Assembly (NCBI GenBank): GCA_937889515.1
Contig: CALAOV010000018.1
Span: 1 to 50,698, forward strand
DNA from: an uncultured Myxococcales bacterium
Lineage (GTDB): Bacteria; Myxococcota_A; Polyangia; Fen-1088
Length of the DNA: 50,698 nt
Reading direction: 5' to 3'
Shown here: positions 8,688 through 16,105 of the stretch, in pieces
Numbering within the stretch: position 1 is the stretch's first letter
Layout: each line of letters starts with the position of its first letter
Notes under the pieces: generated by a model
What the model was told of the DNA's origin: nothing
What the model saw: only the letters and a program-made list of their open reading frames with translations
Databases searched by the model: none
Position numbers and translations under genes: made by a program

Positions 8688-10337
8688 CTATGGCGACGGT
8701 GGAGGGACGGGAACGGCGGACACTGGAGGCGCAGCGGATGCTGGAGGCGCAGCGGACGCTGGAGGCGCAGCGGATGCTGGAGGCGCAGCGGACGCTGGAG
8801 GCGCCTCGGTCGGTTCGCCGTCGGTTTGTTCCCAGGGCCGGGTAAAGTCTTCGTCTGTCAGGGGCGCGGGTGTCGCGGCAGCTGGGGACGGATCTGCGAC
8901 GGGTGCGGACGTTGCCGTCGCATGGGGGAGCGCAGTGGCTGTCGAGGCTGCAGGTGGCGGCTCCGACATCGGGGCCACCGGCGGCGGCTCGATGCGCGAC
9001 GGCCGCGGGGATCCGGAAGCGCTGGCCGCCCGCGCGCGACGGACCGCGACGCGCACCCGGGCCGTCGTAGGCAAAGCCTTCAACTGAGGGGCGACGACCC
9101 GAGAGGGGTTTTCCGTCGACAGTGGCGCCGCCGAGCCGCGCGCTCGGGAAAGAGCCAGGGCCGTCCACCCCATGAGCACCGCGGAGGCCAAAGCGAGCGA
9201 CGCTGTCCCGAGCATGCGCGTGCGATTCCGCGGAACGCGGTCGAAGGTGCCCGAGAGGGCTGCGATCTCCTCGGCGCCGGAATCATCATCTTCTTCCTCG
9301 CCGTCGCGCCCCGTGGCCTGGGCGTGCGCGATGTCCTGCCGCTCTCCGTCGGCGAAAAATTGCTGCGTCAGCGACGCCGGCTCCGGCGCGGCCAGCCGCG
9401 GTGGGGTTAGGATCACCGCCGGAGGCGGCCCAGCCGCCAGGAGGGCCTCCTCGAGGGCGTGGAGGAATGACGTCACCGAGTCGAACCGCTGCGCTGGATT
9501 TTCGCTCATCGCCCGGCTCAGCACCCGGTGGGCAGAGGGGGCGGAACTCGCCAGGAGCAACCGTGGACGGCCGACCTCGGTGTCCGCACGCTCGAACGCG
9601 AACCCGCGCGCTTCGAAGACGCCGCGGTCGGTTCCGGTGAGCAACTGATAGGTCAAGGCTGCCAGCGCGAGCTGATCCGACAATTCGTCGGCGCCACGGG
9701 CGAGGTCCGGTAGCCGGTCCCACGGCCTCGCTTCGGCCGGAGGCTGATACGCAACGTGGCCGCGGGTACGGGCTGCGGCGGTCAGGCGCGCGACGCCGAA
9801 ATCCAACAGCTTCGGAAAGCCCCGCCCATATCCGGCCACGTCCGCCATGAAGACGTTGTCGGTGCGCAAATCCCCATGGACGACGCCCGCGGCATGCGCC
9901 GCCGACAGCCCTGAGGCCAAGCCCCGCAGAATCGCCAGCAGCTCGAGCGTCGGGATCGGCCCCCGAGCGGCCGCCTTTTCCAGCGTCTCGCCGCGGAGCC
10001 GCTCCATCACGATGAACGGCGTTCCATCGGGCAGAGTGCCCGCGTCCGTCACCTGGACGATGTGGGGGTGACGCAGATTCGCCACCGTCATCGCCTCGCG
10101 TGTGAAATCGTGGACCACCCGATCGTCGAGCCCGACGCCCCAGCCCAGCAGCTTGATCACCATCGGGCCAGAGCCCGGGCCGGCGTTTGTTTCGAAGACC
10201 TGTCCGGTCTGGCTCACGCGGGCACCGATTTGAATGAAGCCCGGCTCACCACCGCCCGAGAAGGTCGGTGATTCGGCGAGCTGCCCGAATCCGCGCAGGG
10301 TCTGAGCTCTGTCCCAGTGCTGATCGTGTTGCGACAT
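8688..10337 (-). CDS. Ser/Thr protein kinase-like membrane protein with PPASAA repeats
   Basis: A 549-residue Hanks-type kinase. The catalytic Lys is probably K62 (PMVIKLLG), the catalytic loop is VHGDLRTDN at 153-161 (HGD in place of HRD, D156 and N161 kept), DFG is at 179-181. The Gly-rich loop is weak (IGARVSQTGQVFE), so activity may be low or atypical. An acidic linker (DGEEEDDDSGAEE) precedes a membrane segment near 375-397 (LGTASLALASAVLMGWTALA), placing a Pro/Ala-rich C terminus outside the membrane. That tail carries 6-residue PPASAA repeats. The receiver gene at 8115-8537 follows on the same strand. The architecture, kinase-TM-low-complexity tail, is common in myxobacteria. Confidence 0.85.
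   Translation of the reverse strand: MSQHDQHWDRAQTLRGFGQLAESPTFSGGGEPGFIQIGARVSQTGQVFETNAGPGSGPMVIKLLGWGVGLDDRVVHDFTREAMTVANLRHPHIVQVTDAGTLPDGTPFIVMERLRGETLEKAAARGPIPTLELLAILRGLASGLSAAHAAGVVHGDLRTDNVFMADVAGYGRGFPKLLDFGVARLTAAARTRGHVAYQPPAEARPWDRLPDLARGADELSDQLALAALTYQLLTGTDRGVFEARGFAFERADTEVGRPRLLLASSAPSAHRVLSRAMSENPAQRFDSVTSFLHALEEALLAAGPPPAVILTPPRLAAPEPASLTQQFFADGERQDIAHAQATGRDGEEEDDDSGAEEIAALSGTFDRVPRNRTRMLGTASLALASAVLMGWTALALSRARGSAAPLSTENPSRVVAPQLKALPTTARVRVAVRRARAASASGSPRPSRIEPPPVAPMSEPPPAASTATALPHATATSAPVADPSPAAATPAPLTDEDFTRPWEQTDGEPTEAPPASAAPPASAAPPASAAPPASAAPPVSAVPVPPPSP
8725..8805. repeat. 18-bp tandem repeat, 4.5 copies, inside kinase gene
   Basis: Four perfect-length 18-bp units start at 8725, 8743, 8761 and 8779, plus a half unit at 8797-8805. 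Units alternate between ggatgct and ggacgct endings, giving a 36-bp higher period, so the array probably grew by duplication of a two-unit block. On the minus strand each unit encodes PPASAA in frame, so copy-number change keeps the reading frame. Confidence 0.9.
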
Positions 10338-10717
10338 GGCGTGCGGCCCTCATCCGGGGGAATGCCGGACTCTCTTGCCGCTGCAAGATTTGAACCCCCA
10401 CGCCGGTGCTGGCGATCACGCCGAACGGTATGTCGACCGGCGAAATCTGAAGCAGACGGCCGACATGATCGACAGCGTGCTCAGTCACACCTTCGCTCAA
10501 GATGGGGCTCAGAGCCTCAGCTGACATCGATCGCCCTCGACGCCTTCCTGCGGGAGATCGAGATCGACGCGGCGATCGGGCGGGTGTGGGGTGGGTCCAC
10601 GTTGACGGCGTTCGGAAGCGGCGGCTGATGCAGTGACGCGTGCGCCTCGCCGTATCGTGACTACTTTCACTTCGCGGATTGGCTCGGCAGGGAGTACGAG
10701 CCAGCTGATAGGTGGTG
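10338..10717. other. Intergenic stretch with possible gene remnants
   Basis: It separates the divergent kinase (minus) and diguanylate cyclase (plus). Two plus-strand pieces look protein-like: LDAFLREIEIDAAIGRVW in a frame ending at 10628, and SPYRDYFHFADWLGREYE in another frame ending in tandem TGA codons at the cyclase start. Neither has a start codon with a ribosome site. They may be parts of one decayed gene. No clear promoter was seen. Confidence 0.35.
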
Positions 10718-12226
10718 ATGACCGATGTAGATGAACGATCGTGGACCGACGGCCCGACTCTGGAGGGGCTGCTCGGGCAGGTGGGCCAAGGGGGCCGCGC
10801 GATGATCGGGCAAGCCACCCGAGCGCTGGTCAGGCGGTTTGGGGATCGCGGATCGTGCATCCTCATTGCCGGCCGCGTTCGCGTCGTGTTGTCCACGGAG
10901 GTTCCCAGCATGGTCGACTTCAGCGTCGACCTGGCGCGTTACCCTGAGATCGCGGCTGCCCTCGCCAGCCACGAGGTCGTCGCCATCGAAGATGTACGCC
11001 ACTCGGCCATGCTGGAGCCGATCGCCAAACTCCTGCCCAACCGTCTGGGAGCTGTCGTCGTGATTCCGCTCGTGGTCGGGGCTCGATGCCTGGGTGTCAT
11101 CATGGCCCAGTCGGAACGTCCGAGAGAAATGTCCCCCGCCGACGTCGCGGCGGCTCGACTCGATGGCCGTCTGGTGGCGACCTTGCTGGACCTTCAATTC
11201 GGACACGAGCTCGACAAGGAGCTCGACCTCATGGCTCCGGCGGTGGGCGCGCTCACCCCCGACTCTCCAGCCCCGTATGCCGCGGATTCACCCCCGGCCC
11301 CACCGGTCGGCAACAAGCGGCGGATTCTGGTCGCGGAAGATGATCCCGATCAGGGGGCGCTCCTCGAAGCGCTTCTGGTGAGAGAAGACTTCGAGGTCGT
11401 GCTCACCAGCAACGGGGAGGAGTTGCTGAGCCGCGCGTTCGGTGCCCCGCCTGATCTCATCCTGCTCGATGGCCAGATGCCTCTGCTGAACGGGTTCGAC
11501 GCCGCTGAACGGCTGCACGCCGATGCGCGTACCTCCAACGTCCCGGTTCTCTTTCTCTCGGGCGCCAAGGATCTGTTGGTCCGTATCCGCGGCCTCAAAC
11601 CCGACGGCATCGACTTTTTGCGAAAGCCGTACTCGGCACCAGAGCTGTTGACGCGCATCGAGAGGTCGCTCGACCGGAATGAAGCGCGCGCAGAGCTGCT
11701 GGCTCAGGCCGAGGTCGACGTATTGACGGGACTCGGCAACGCACGCGCCCTCAACAGGGGCCTCACCGTCGAGCAGTTCCGCATTTCACGGTACGGGGCA
11801 ACCTCGGCGATCGTCATGATGGACGTGGACAAGCTCAAGACCATAAACGATCAACACGGGCACGTCGTTGAAAGCCGGGTTCTCCAAGCCATCGGGCAAT
11901 TGATACGACTCATAATCCGCGAGACGGACCTGGCCGCCCGTTATGGGGGGGACGAATTCGTCGTCATCCTGGCGCATACGACGGCTGCCGAGGGTGGTGT
12001 GTTCGCCGAGCGCTTCCTAGACCGGCTCCGCGAGCTTCGGCCTGAAGGCCTCGACGTGTCGATGAGCGTGGGAGTCGCCGGCTTGGGAACCTCCGAAGAG
12101 CGAACCGGAGACGCGCTCCTCGCCCCCGCCGATGCTGCCGCCTATCGGGCGAAACGGTTGGGCGGAAACCGTGCCTGTGTCTTCGATAGCACGGTCGATC
12201 TCATCGCCCCGACGGTCGGGCCATAG
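10718..12226 (+). CDS. GAF-REC-GGDEF diguanylate cyclase-like protein
   Basis: About 502 residues. A GAF-like sensory region (to about residue 165), a short linker, a receiver domain (RILVAEDDPDQ near 203, LILLDGQMPLL phosphoacceptor, FLRKPYS Lys) and a GGDEF domain with intact YGGDEF at 410-414 and an I-site RETD at 401-404. The family makes cyclic di-GMP from two GTP. One feature is odd: the conserved GHxxGDxxL stretch reads GHVVESRVL, so the Asp that contacts guanine is Ser. GTG codons at 10712 and 10715 are alternative starts; the stop codons of an upstream remnant overlap this start. Cytosolic, no membrane segment. Confidence 0.85.
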   Translation: MTDVDERSWTDGPTLEGLLGQVGQGGRAMIGQATRALVRRFGDRGSCILIAGRVRVVLSTEVPSMVDFSVDLARYPEIAAALASHEVVAIEDVRHSAMLEPIAKLLPNRLGAVVVIPLVVGARCLGVIMAQSERPREMSPADVAAARLDGRLVATLLDLQFGHELDKELDLMAPAVGALTPDSPAPYAADSPPAPPVGNKRRILVAEDDPDQGALLEALLVREDFEVVLTSNGEELLSRAFGAPPDLILLDGQMPLLNGFDAAERLHADARTSNVPVLFLSGAKDLLVRIRGLKPDGIDFLRKPYSAPELLTRIERSLDRNEARAELLAQAEVDVLTGLGNARALNRGLTVEQFRISRYGATSAIVMMDVDKLKTINDQHGHVVESRVLQAIGQLIRLIIRETDLAARYGGDEFVVILAHTTAAEGGVFAERFLDRLRELRPEGLDVSMSVGVAGLGTSEERTGDALLAPADAAAYRAKRLGGNRACVFDSTVDLIAPTVGP

Positions 12227-12255
12227 GAGGAGAGGGCCGGCCTCCCTCTCGAGTC

Positions 12256-12530
12256 TCATGGCTGTGGTCGAGGATGTCTGGGGAGACGAGCGGTGAAGGT
12301 CGTGCCGACGTCGGCAGTAGAAGTGACATCCAACTTCCCTTCGTGCGCCATGACCACTTGAAAGGCAATGATGAGTCCCAATCCCAACCCTGTGTTCGTC
12401 TGCTCGTCCTCGACATGACGGACCATTGGTTCGAAGATGTGGGGCAGAGCCTCCTGAGGAATGGCCGGGCCAAGGCGACGATGGTCAGCCGCTCCTTGTC
12501 GATGAACTCAGCCAGTTCGAGGGCAGGCAT
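12256..12530 (-). pseudogene. Histidine kinase remnant (N-terminal tip fused to ATPase end)
   Basis: A frame ending at 12256 reads PAIPQEALPHIFEPM, NTGLGLGLIIAFQVVMAHEG, then LDVTSTADVGTTFTARLP: the G1 region, the GLGL (G2) box and last strands of a histidine-kinase ATPase domain. Upstream, in another frame from ATG 12530, is MPALELAEFIDKERLTIVAL, which looks like the N-terminal helix of a sensor kinase. Everything between (sensor, dimerisation helix with His, N box) is gone, and the two parts are out of frame. This is a large internal deletion plus frameshift, not a functional kinase. It lies just downstream of the diguanylate cyclase, convergent with it. Confidence 0.65.
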
Positions 12531-12704
12531 CGCGCAAGTGTACGACCGCGCGGATCGGCTGGCGACACTCGGGACGCCAAGATTGTTCGCCCCGATGGTG
12601 TGGTTCCCGGATCTAGGGAGCGTACCGTCGCGTCGTTCGAGGCGCTTTTTGCCTGGAGGTCGACCTGAAGGCCGCCTGAACCCTCTTCACGGAATCGCGA
12701 GCCT

Positions 12705-13343
12705 TCAGTGCCGACGCCGCTGCGGCGTGCAGCGCGCGCGGCGTTCGACCGACAGGGCATACAGCACGTGCTCGACGTAGATCTCGGTCTGGCCGTTGTG
12801 CGGGACGGCGCGGCCGGCGATCGCGCCCGGGCCCGCGTTGTAGGCGGCCGCCGCGAGGCGGATCTGGTGGAAGGTCGCGAGCTGCGCCTGCAGGTAACGT
12901 GCGGCGCCGTCCAGACTCTGCTCCGGGTCGAACGGATCGGTCACGCCAAGCCCGCGCGCCGTGGAGGGCAGCAGCTGGGCTGGTCCCATCGCGCCGGCGT
13001 ATGAGATGCGGTGCGCGTGGCCGCCAGATTCGACCTGCACGATGGCGCCCAAGAGGCCGCACGGCAAGTGGTGCCGGTTCTCGATGCGCACCACCAGCTC
13101 CCGCGACATGTCGTCATCCCTGAAGAGGCATCGGGGCCGGTGGCAGGCGTACGAAAACAGCGCCGACACTTTGTTTCGCAGGAAGAACGGCGACAGCGGG
13201 AATACCCGGCAATGCCCGAACGTCGCGACGGAGACGTTGATCAGACACAGCGGAATCAGTAGCACCAGCGTCCAGCGCCACCACCGAGCCAGCTTCGGCA
13301 GCGCGCGCCACGACGGCCGCAGCCGCCGCCCCAGCCGCCGCAC
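12705..13343 (-). CDS. Membrane-anchored lytic transglycosylase (SLT domain)
   Basis: 212 residues. An N-terminal membrane segment at about 24-42 (WTLVLLIPLCLINVSVATFG) anchors a periplasmic SLT domain that cleaves peptidoglycan glycan strands to 1,6-anhydro products. The catalytic Glu is E105 in IVQVESGGHA; the following YAGAMGPAQLLPSTARGLG and AAAAYNAGPGAI stretches are the family's other two signatures. Start is GTG 13343; no nearer in-frame ATG exists, and GGGAG lies about 16 nt upstream, so the start is uncertain. Gene length suits a minimal SLT enzyme. The YeeE gene at 13462 is divergent, with a 118-nt shared upstream region. Confidence 0.88.
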   Translation of the reverse strand: MRRLGRRLRPSWRALPKLARWWRWTLVLLIPLCLINVSVATFGHCRVFPLSPFFLRNKVSALFSYACHRPRCLFRDDDMSRELVVRIENRHHLPCGLLGAIVQVESGGHAHRISYAGAMGPAQLLPSTARGLGVTDPFDPEQSLDGAARYLQAQLATFHQIRLAAAAYNAGPGAIAGRAVPHNGQTEIYVEHVLYALSVERRARCTPQRRRH

Positions 13344-13461
13344 GCGCTGCTTCAGTGCTCCCCAGCGAATGCTCTAGGGTTAGCCGATCGGCCTGGCGCC
13401 GACAAGCCCGGGCCCGCCCGCGCGCGACCCGCCAACGCTCGGCGCGCCCTATACTCCGGCG

Positions 13462-13881
13462 ATGATGGGCTTCACACCGGTTGGTTCGACCCTCGGCGGG
13501 TTGGTGCTGGGCGTCGCGATCTCGCTCTTGATTCTCTTCGACGGGCGCATCGCGGGGATCTCGGGAATCGTGGGGCGGAGCTTTGGCGCTCGCGGCGGCG
13601 ATCTTTCTTGGCGCCTGTATTTTCTGGGCGGGCTGGTGGTCGGCGGTCTGCTCTGGCGGCTCGGCTCGCCGGGGGTCTTCGGCGCGGCCAGCTCGACAGG
13701 CCTTGCCACGCTGGCCACCGGTGGATTCCTGGTCGGCGTGGGCACCACGCTGGGCAACGGGTGCACCTCCGGACACGGGCTGTGCGGGATCAGCCGTCTG
13801 TCGCCCCGGTCCATCGTGGCGACGCTGGTATTCGTGGCGACCGGAATGCTCACCGTCGCTGTCACGCGAGGCCGGCTGTGA
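13462..13881 (+). CDS. YeeE/YedE family membrane protein, first half-transporter
   Basis: 139 residues with about four membrane segments. The motif GNGCTSGHGLCGISRLSPRS near 95-115, with two Cys, is the signature of the YeeE/YedE (DUF395) family, whose studied members move thiosulfate or related sulfur species across the inner membrane through relay Cys residues. Half-length members normally work as a pair, and the second half follows here with a 4-bp GTGA overlap. Sulfur transport is family inference. ATG ATG at 13462/13465 are both possible starts. Confidence 0.85.
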   Translation: MMGFTPVGSTLGGLVLGVAISLLILFDGRIAGISGIVGRSFGARGGDLSWRLYFLGGLVVGGLLWRLGSPGVFGAASSTGLATLATGGFLVGVGTTLGNGCTSGHGLCGISRLSPRSIVATLVFVATGMLTVAVTRGRL

Positions 13882-14351
13882 GCAACGGGAACAAGAAGGA
13901 CGCCGTGGCGGCGATCTGCGGTCTGCTGTTCGCCCTCGGGCTGGGGCTGGGCGGGATGACCAATCCGCTCAAGGTGCAAGCGTTCCTCGACGTGCTGGGG
14001 AAGTGGGATCCCAGCCTGATGTTCGTGATGGGCGGGGGAATCGTCGTCGGCTTGTGGGCCTTTCGCGCCGCCAAACGCCGCGCCCATCCCTTCCTGGGCG
14101 GCGATTTCGGGTGGCCGCGCCGGTCGCGCATCGACGGCCAGCTCCTGGCTGGCGCGGCGATCTTCGGCGTCGGCTGGGGGCTCACCGGCTATTGCCCGGG
14201 CCCCGCGCTGGTGGCGCTCGGTGCCGGGCGGATCGGTCCCGCTGTGGCGGTGTCGTCGATGGTGCTCGGCATGCTGGCGACGCAAGCGGTGACCGCCGGC
14301 GCGCGCAGGCGCACCGATAAGCGCCGCGATCATCCCCATCTTGCGTTATAG
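13878..14351 (+). CDS. YeeE/YedE (DUF6691-type) membrane protein, second half
   Basis: 157 residues from GTG 13878, which overlaps the previous stop (GTGA). Membrane segments include AAICGLLFALGLGLGGM and LAGAAIFGVGWGLTGYCPG; GYCPGPALVALG supplies the Cys-containing motif typical of the partner half. It should assemble with the preceding protein into one sulfur-compound channel. The C terminus is basic and cytosolic. The stop TAG (14349-14351) is directly followed by an ATG at 14352 that could couple the next gene. Confidence 0.85.
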   Translation: MSNGNKKDAVAAICGLLFALGLGLGGMTNPLKVQAFLDVLGKWDPSLMFVMGGGIVVGLWAFRAAKRRAHPFLGGDFGWPRRSRIDGQLLAGAAIFGVGWGLTGYCPGPALVALGAGRIGPAVAVSSMVLGMLATQAVTAGARRRTDKRRDHPHLAL

Positions 14352-14357
14352 ATGTGC

Positions 14358-14373
14358 GTCTTGTATATAAGAC
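14358..14373. promoter_or_regulatory. Palindromic site 1, TATA-core operator candidate
   Basis: GTCTTGTATATAAGAC is an imperfect 16-bp palindrome with GTCTT/AAGAC arms, 2 bp before the DUF2325 ATG. Eleven of sixteen positions match site 2 at 15395-15410 (shared TCT..TATA..AGAC). The TATA core could also serve as a -10 element, which would make the transcript nearly leaderless. Confidence 0.5.
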
Positions 14374-14375
14374 AA

Positions 14376-14687
14376 ATGCGAATCGGGATTGTTGGCGGCG
14401 TCGACCGGAGTGCCGGCTCACTGCAGGACATCGCCCGCGCGAACGGGCACCAGCTGGAGCTGCACACCGGCGTTCTGACGAGCGCGGCCGCCGCGTCGAC
14501 GCTGCGGGCGCTGGTGGGACGGTCCGAGTTGGTCGTCGTCGTCACCGACGTCAACAGCCACAACGCCGTGCGTACGGCGCGCCGCGAGGCCCGTCGCCGG
14601 CAACGCGCGCTCAAGCTCGTGCGCCGAATGGGTCCGACCCAATTCGCCGCGCTGCTGCACGGGCTGGTGGGCGTCGGGGCGGCTTAA
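14376..14687 (+). CDS. DUF2325 family protein
   Basis: 103 residues beginning MRIGIVGGVDRSAGSLQDIA. It has a Rossmann-like first strand (IGIVGG), a middle HTGVLTSAAAA, and the family signature LVVVVTDVNSHNAVRTARRE before a basic helix and KLVRRMGPTQFAALLHG. The biochemical role of DUF2325 is not established; it is often found with metal or redox genes. ATG 14376 matches the family N terminus but has no ribosome site and abuts palindrome 1. ATG 14352, directly after the transporter stop, would add eight residues and allow coupled translation. Confidence 0.8.
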   Translation: MRIGIVGGVDRSAGSLQDIARANGHQLELHTGVLTSAAAASTLRALVGRSELVVVVTDVNSHNAVRTARREARRRQRALKLVRRMGPTQFAALLHGLVGVGAA

Positions 14688-14730
14688 CCCGATTGGAGCG
14701 GCGGTCCGATCACCGTGATACGTTCGAGTC

Positions 14731-15354
14731 ATGGTCACCAGGAGTGCGGGCAGCCGGGCGACCCGCCGCGCCCCGGCGCCGCCGGGCGACGAAATCGGAG
14801 CGGCAGATCTGGCCCGGCGGGTTGCCGAGAATCTACGTAGCCAACGCAAGAGGCGAGACCTCTCGCTCGACGCGCTCACGCGACTGACGGGCGTCAGCCG
14901 GGCGGCGCTGTCTCAGATCGAGACTCGAAAGACCAATCCGACCATCGGGGTCCTGTGGAAGATCGCCTCGGGTTTGGGGATTCCGTTCGCGGATCTAGTA
15001 GGGGAGTCCCAGCTTGGGATCTCGGTGCAACGTCGGCAGGAGACGCAGGTGCTGCTCTCGCTGGATAAGAAATTCGAGAGTCGCCCGCTGATGCCGCCGG
15101 CGGGCATTTCCCAGATCGAGATGTACGAGCTGCGCCTCTCGGCGCGGGCTCGGCATGCCTCGGACTCCCATGGTCCTGGCACCCGCGAGCTGGTCGTGGT
15201 GTTGAACGGGGCGCTTCGATTGACCGTCGGGGACCGCACCGACGAGCTTGCTGCGGGCGATTCGGTCGTCTTCAACGCGGCTCTTCCGCACGTCTACGAG
15301 AATCCAGGGACGTCGGAAGCGCGATACCACGACGTCATCATCTATCAACGCTGA
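14731..15354 (+). CDS. XRE-family transcriptional regulator with C-terminal cupin domain
   Basis: 207 residues. After a basic Pro-rich leader comes a helix-turn-helix at about 28-82 (LARRVAENLRSQRKRRDLSL and SRAALSQIETRKTNPTIGVL, recognition helix ALSQIETRKTNPT). A cupin beta-barrel occupies about 130-205, with TRELVVVLNGALRLTVGD, LAAGDSVVFNAALPHVYEN. Such XRE-cupin proteins usually repress or activate a neighbouring operon in response to a small ligand held in the cupin. Similar palindromes precede DUF2325 and the macro-domain gene on either side, and an 11-bp inverted repeat ATCACCGTGAT (14709-14719) sits before its own start, so it may control all three. That link is inference. Confidence 0.88.
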   Translation: MVTRSAGSRATRRAPAPPGDEIGAADLARRVAENLRSQRKRRDLSLDALTRLTGVSRAALSQIETRKTNPTIGVLWKIASGLGIPFADLVGESQLGISVQRRQETQVLLSLDKKFESRPLMPPAGISQIEMYELRLSARARHASDSHGPGTRELVVVLNGALRLTVGDRTDELAAGDSVVFNAALPHVYENPGTSEARYHDVIIYQR

Positions 15355-15360
15355 GTGATC

Positions 15361-15375
15361 CCCGGGGCGCCCGGG
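15361..15375 (+). terminator. GC hairpin after XRE-cupin gene
   Basis: CCCGGG at 15361-15366 and CCCGGG at 15370-15375 can pair around GCG, 7 nt past the regulator stop. There is no U-run, so any termination would be atypical or factor-assisted. Confidence 0.3.
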
Positions 15376-15394
15376 AAACGCTTGCGCGAGGTCT

Positions 15395-15410
15395 ATCTAC
15401 TATAGTAGAC
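15395..15410. promoter_or_regulatory. Palindromic site 2 upstream of macro-domain gene
   Basis: ATCTACTATAGTAGAC contains a perfect 14-bp palindrome at 15396-15409, 22 nt before the macro-domain start codon. It shares 11 of 16 positions with site 1 (14358-14373), including TATA core and AGAC end. It is a strong operator candidate for a dimeric regulator, most simply the adjacent XRE-cupin protein. Confidence 0.6.
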
Positions 15411-15431
15411 TGTTGTTCAAGGAAATCAGCC

Positions 15432-16103
15432 GTGACCGCAACCGCTACCAACCCTGTCCAGTTGCCGACCTTCCCCGGGTCCGTCGGACCGGCCCGTTTC
15501 ATCGAAGGTCCTCTCGTACGCCCGACCCACAGCTCGGTGCTCGAATTCGTGGTCGGGGACCTCACGCACGAGGTCTCCGACGCCATCGTCAACCCGGCGG
15601 GTGCTGGCCTGGTCGATCTGGCCATTCGGCGTGCCGCCGGGCCCGAGTTGCTGGACGCATTTCACCGGAGCGCCTGGGACCTTCCGAAGGGCAAGCTGTC
15701 CCCCGGACGCGCGATCCTGACGCCGGGCTTCGATCTGACTGCGGCCCACGTCATCCACTGCGGCCCGCCCGTCTATGCCGACGATCCGATCGCGGCGGCC
15801 GAGAACCTGGCGGCCTGCCATGTCGAAGCGCTCCGTCTGGCGCGGGAGCACGGGTTCGGCTCCATTTCGTTCCCGGCCATCGCGACCGGCATCCATCGCT
15901 TCCCGGCCTCGCTGGCGGCCGAGATCGCCGTGGGGACGGTCATCGCCGAGCTTCGGGCGCACGCCGCTCCGCTCAGGGTGCGCTTCGTACTCTTCACCTC
16001 GGCGATGCTCGAGGTCTTCGTGACCGCGGCCCGGGCCCACCTGAACGAGGTCCCGGCGCGAAGCGAGCGCGGGATCGCCTTTTCGGGGTTGCGACGCATC
16101 TGA
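15432..16103 (+). CDS. Macro domain protein with altered ligand loop
   Basis: 223 residues from GTG 15432, supported by AAGGA 8 nt upstream. After about 40 unassigned residues comes a macro fold: FVVGDLTHEVSDAIVNPAGA, VDLAIRRAAGPELLDAFH, KGKLSPGRAILTPGF, HVIHCGPPVY, and FGSISFPAIATGIHRFP. Macro domains bind ADP-ribose and some remove it from proteins or acetyl esters. Here the usual NAAN plus Gly-rich loop before VDxAI is replaced by NPAGAGL, so the conserved second Asn and several Gly are missing; catalytic ability is uncertain, while the FPAIATGIHRFP phosphate loop is kept. The gene sits behind palindrome 2 and the XRE-cupin regulator. Confidence 0.82.
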   Translation: MTATATNPVQLPTFPGSVGPARFIEGPLVRPTHSSVLEFVVGDLTHEVSDAIVNPAGAGLVDLAIRRAAGPELLDAFHRSAWDLPKGKLSPGRAILTPGFDLTAAHVIHCGPPVYADDPIAAAENLAACHVEALRLAREHGFGSISFPAIATGIHRFPASLAAEIAVGTVIAELRAHAAPLRVRFVLFTSAMLEVFVTAARAHLNEVPARSERGIAFSGLRRI

Positions 16104-16105
16104 CC

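Noticed and set aside
8725-8805. Possible CRISPR array
   Set aside because: The 18-bp units are contiguous with no spacers and encode a peptide repeat in frame.
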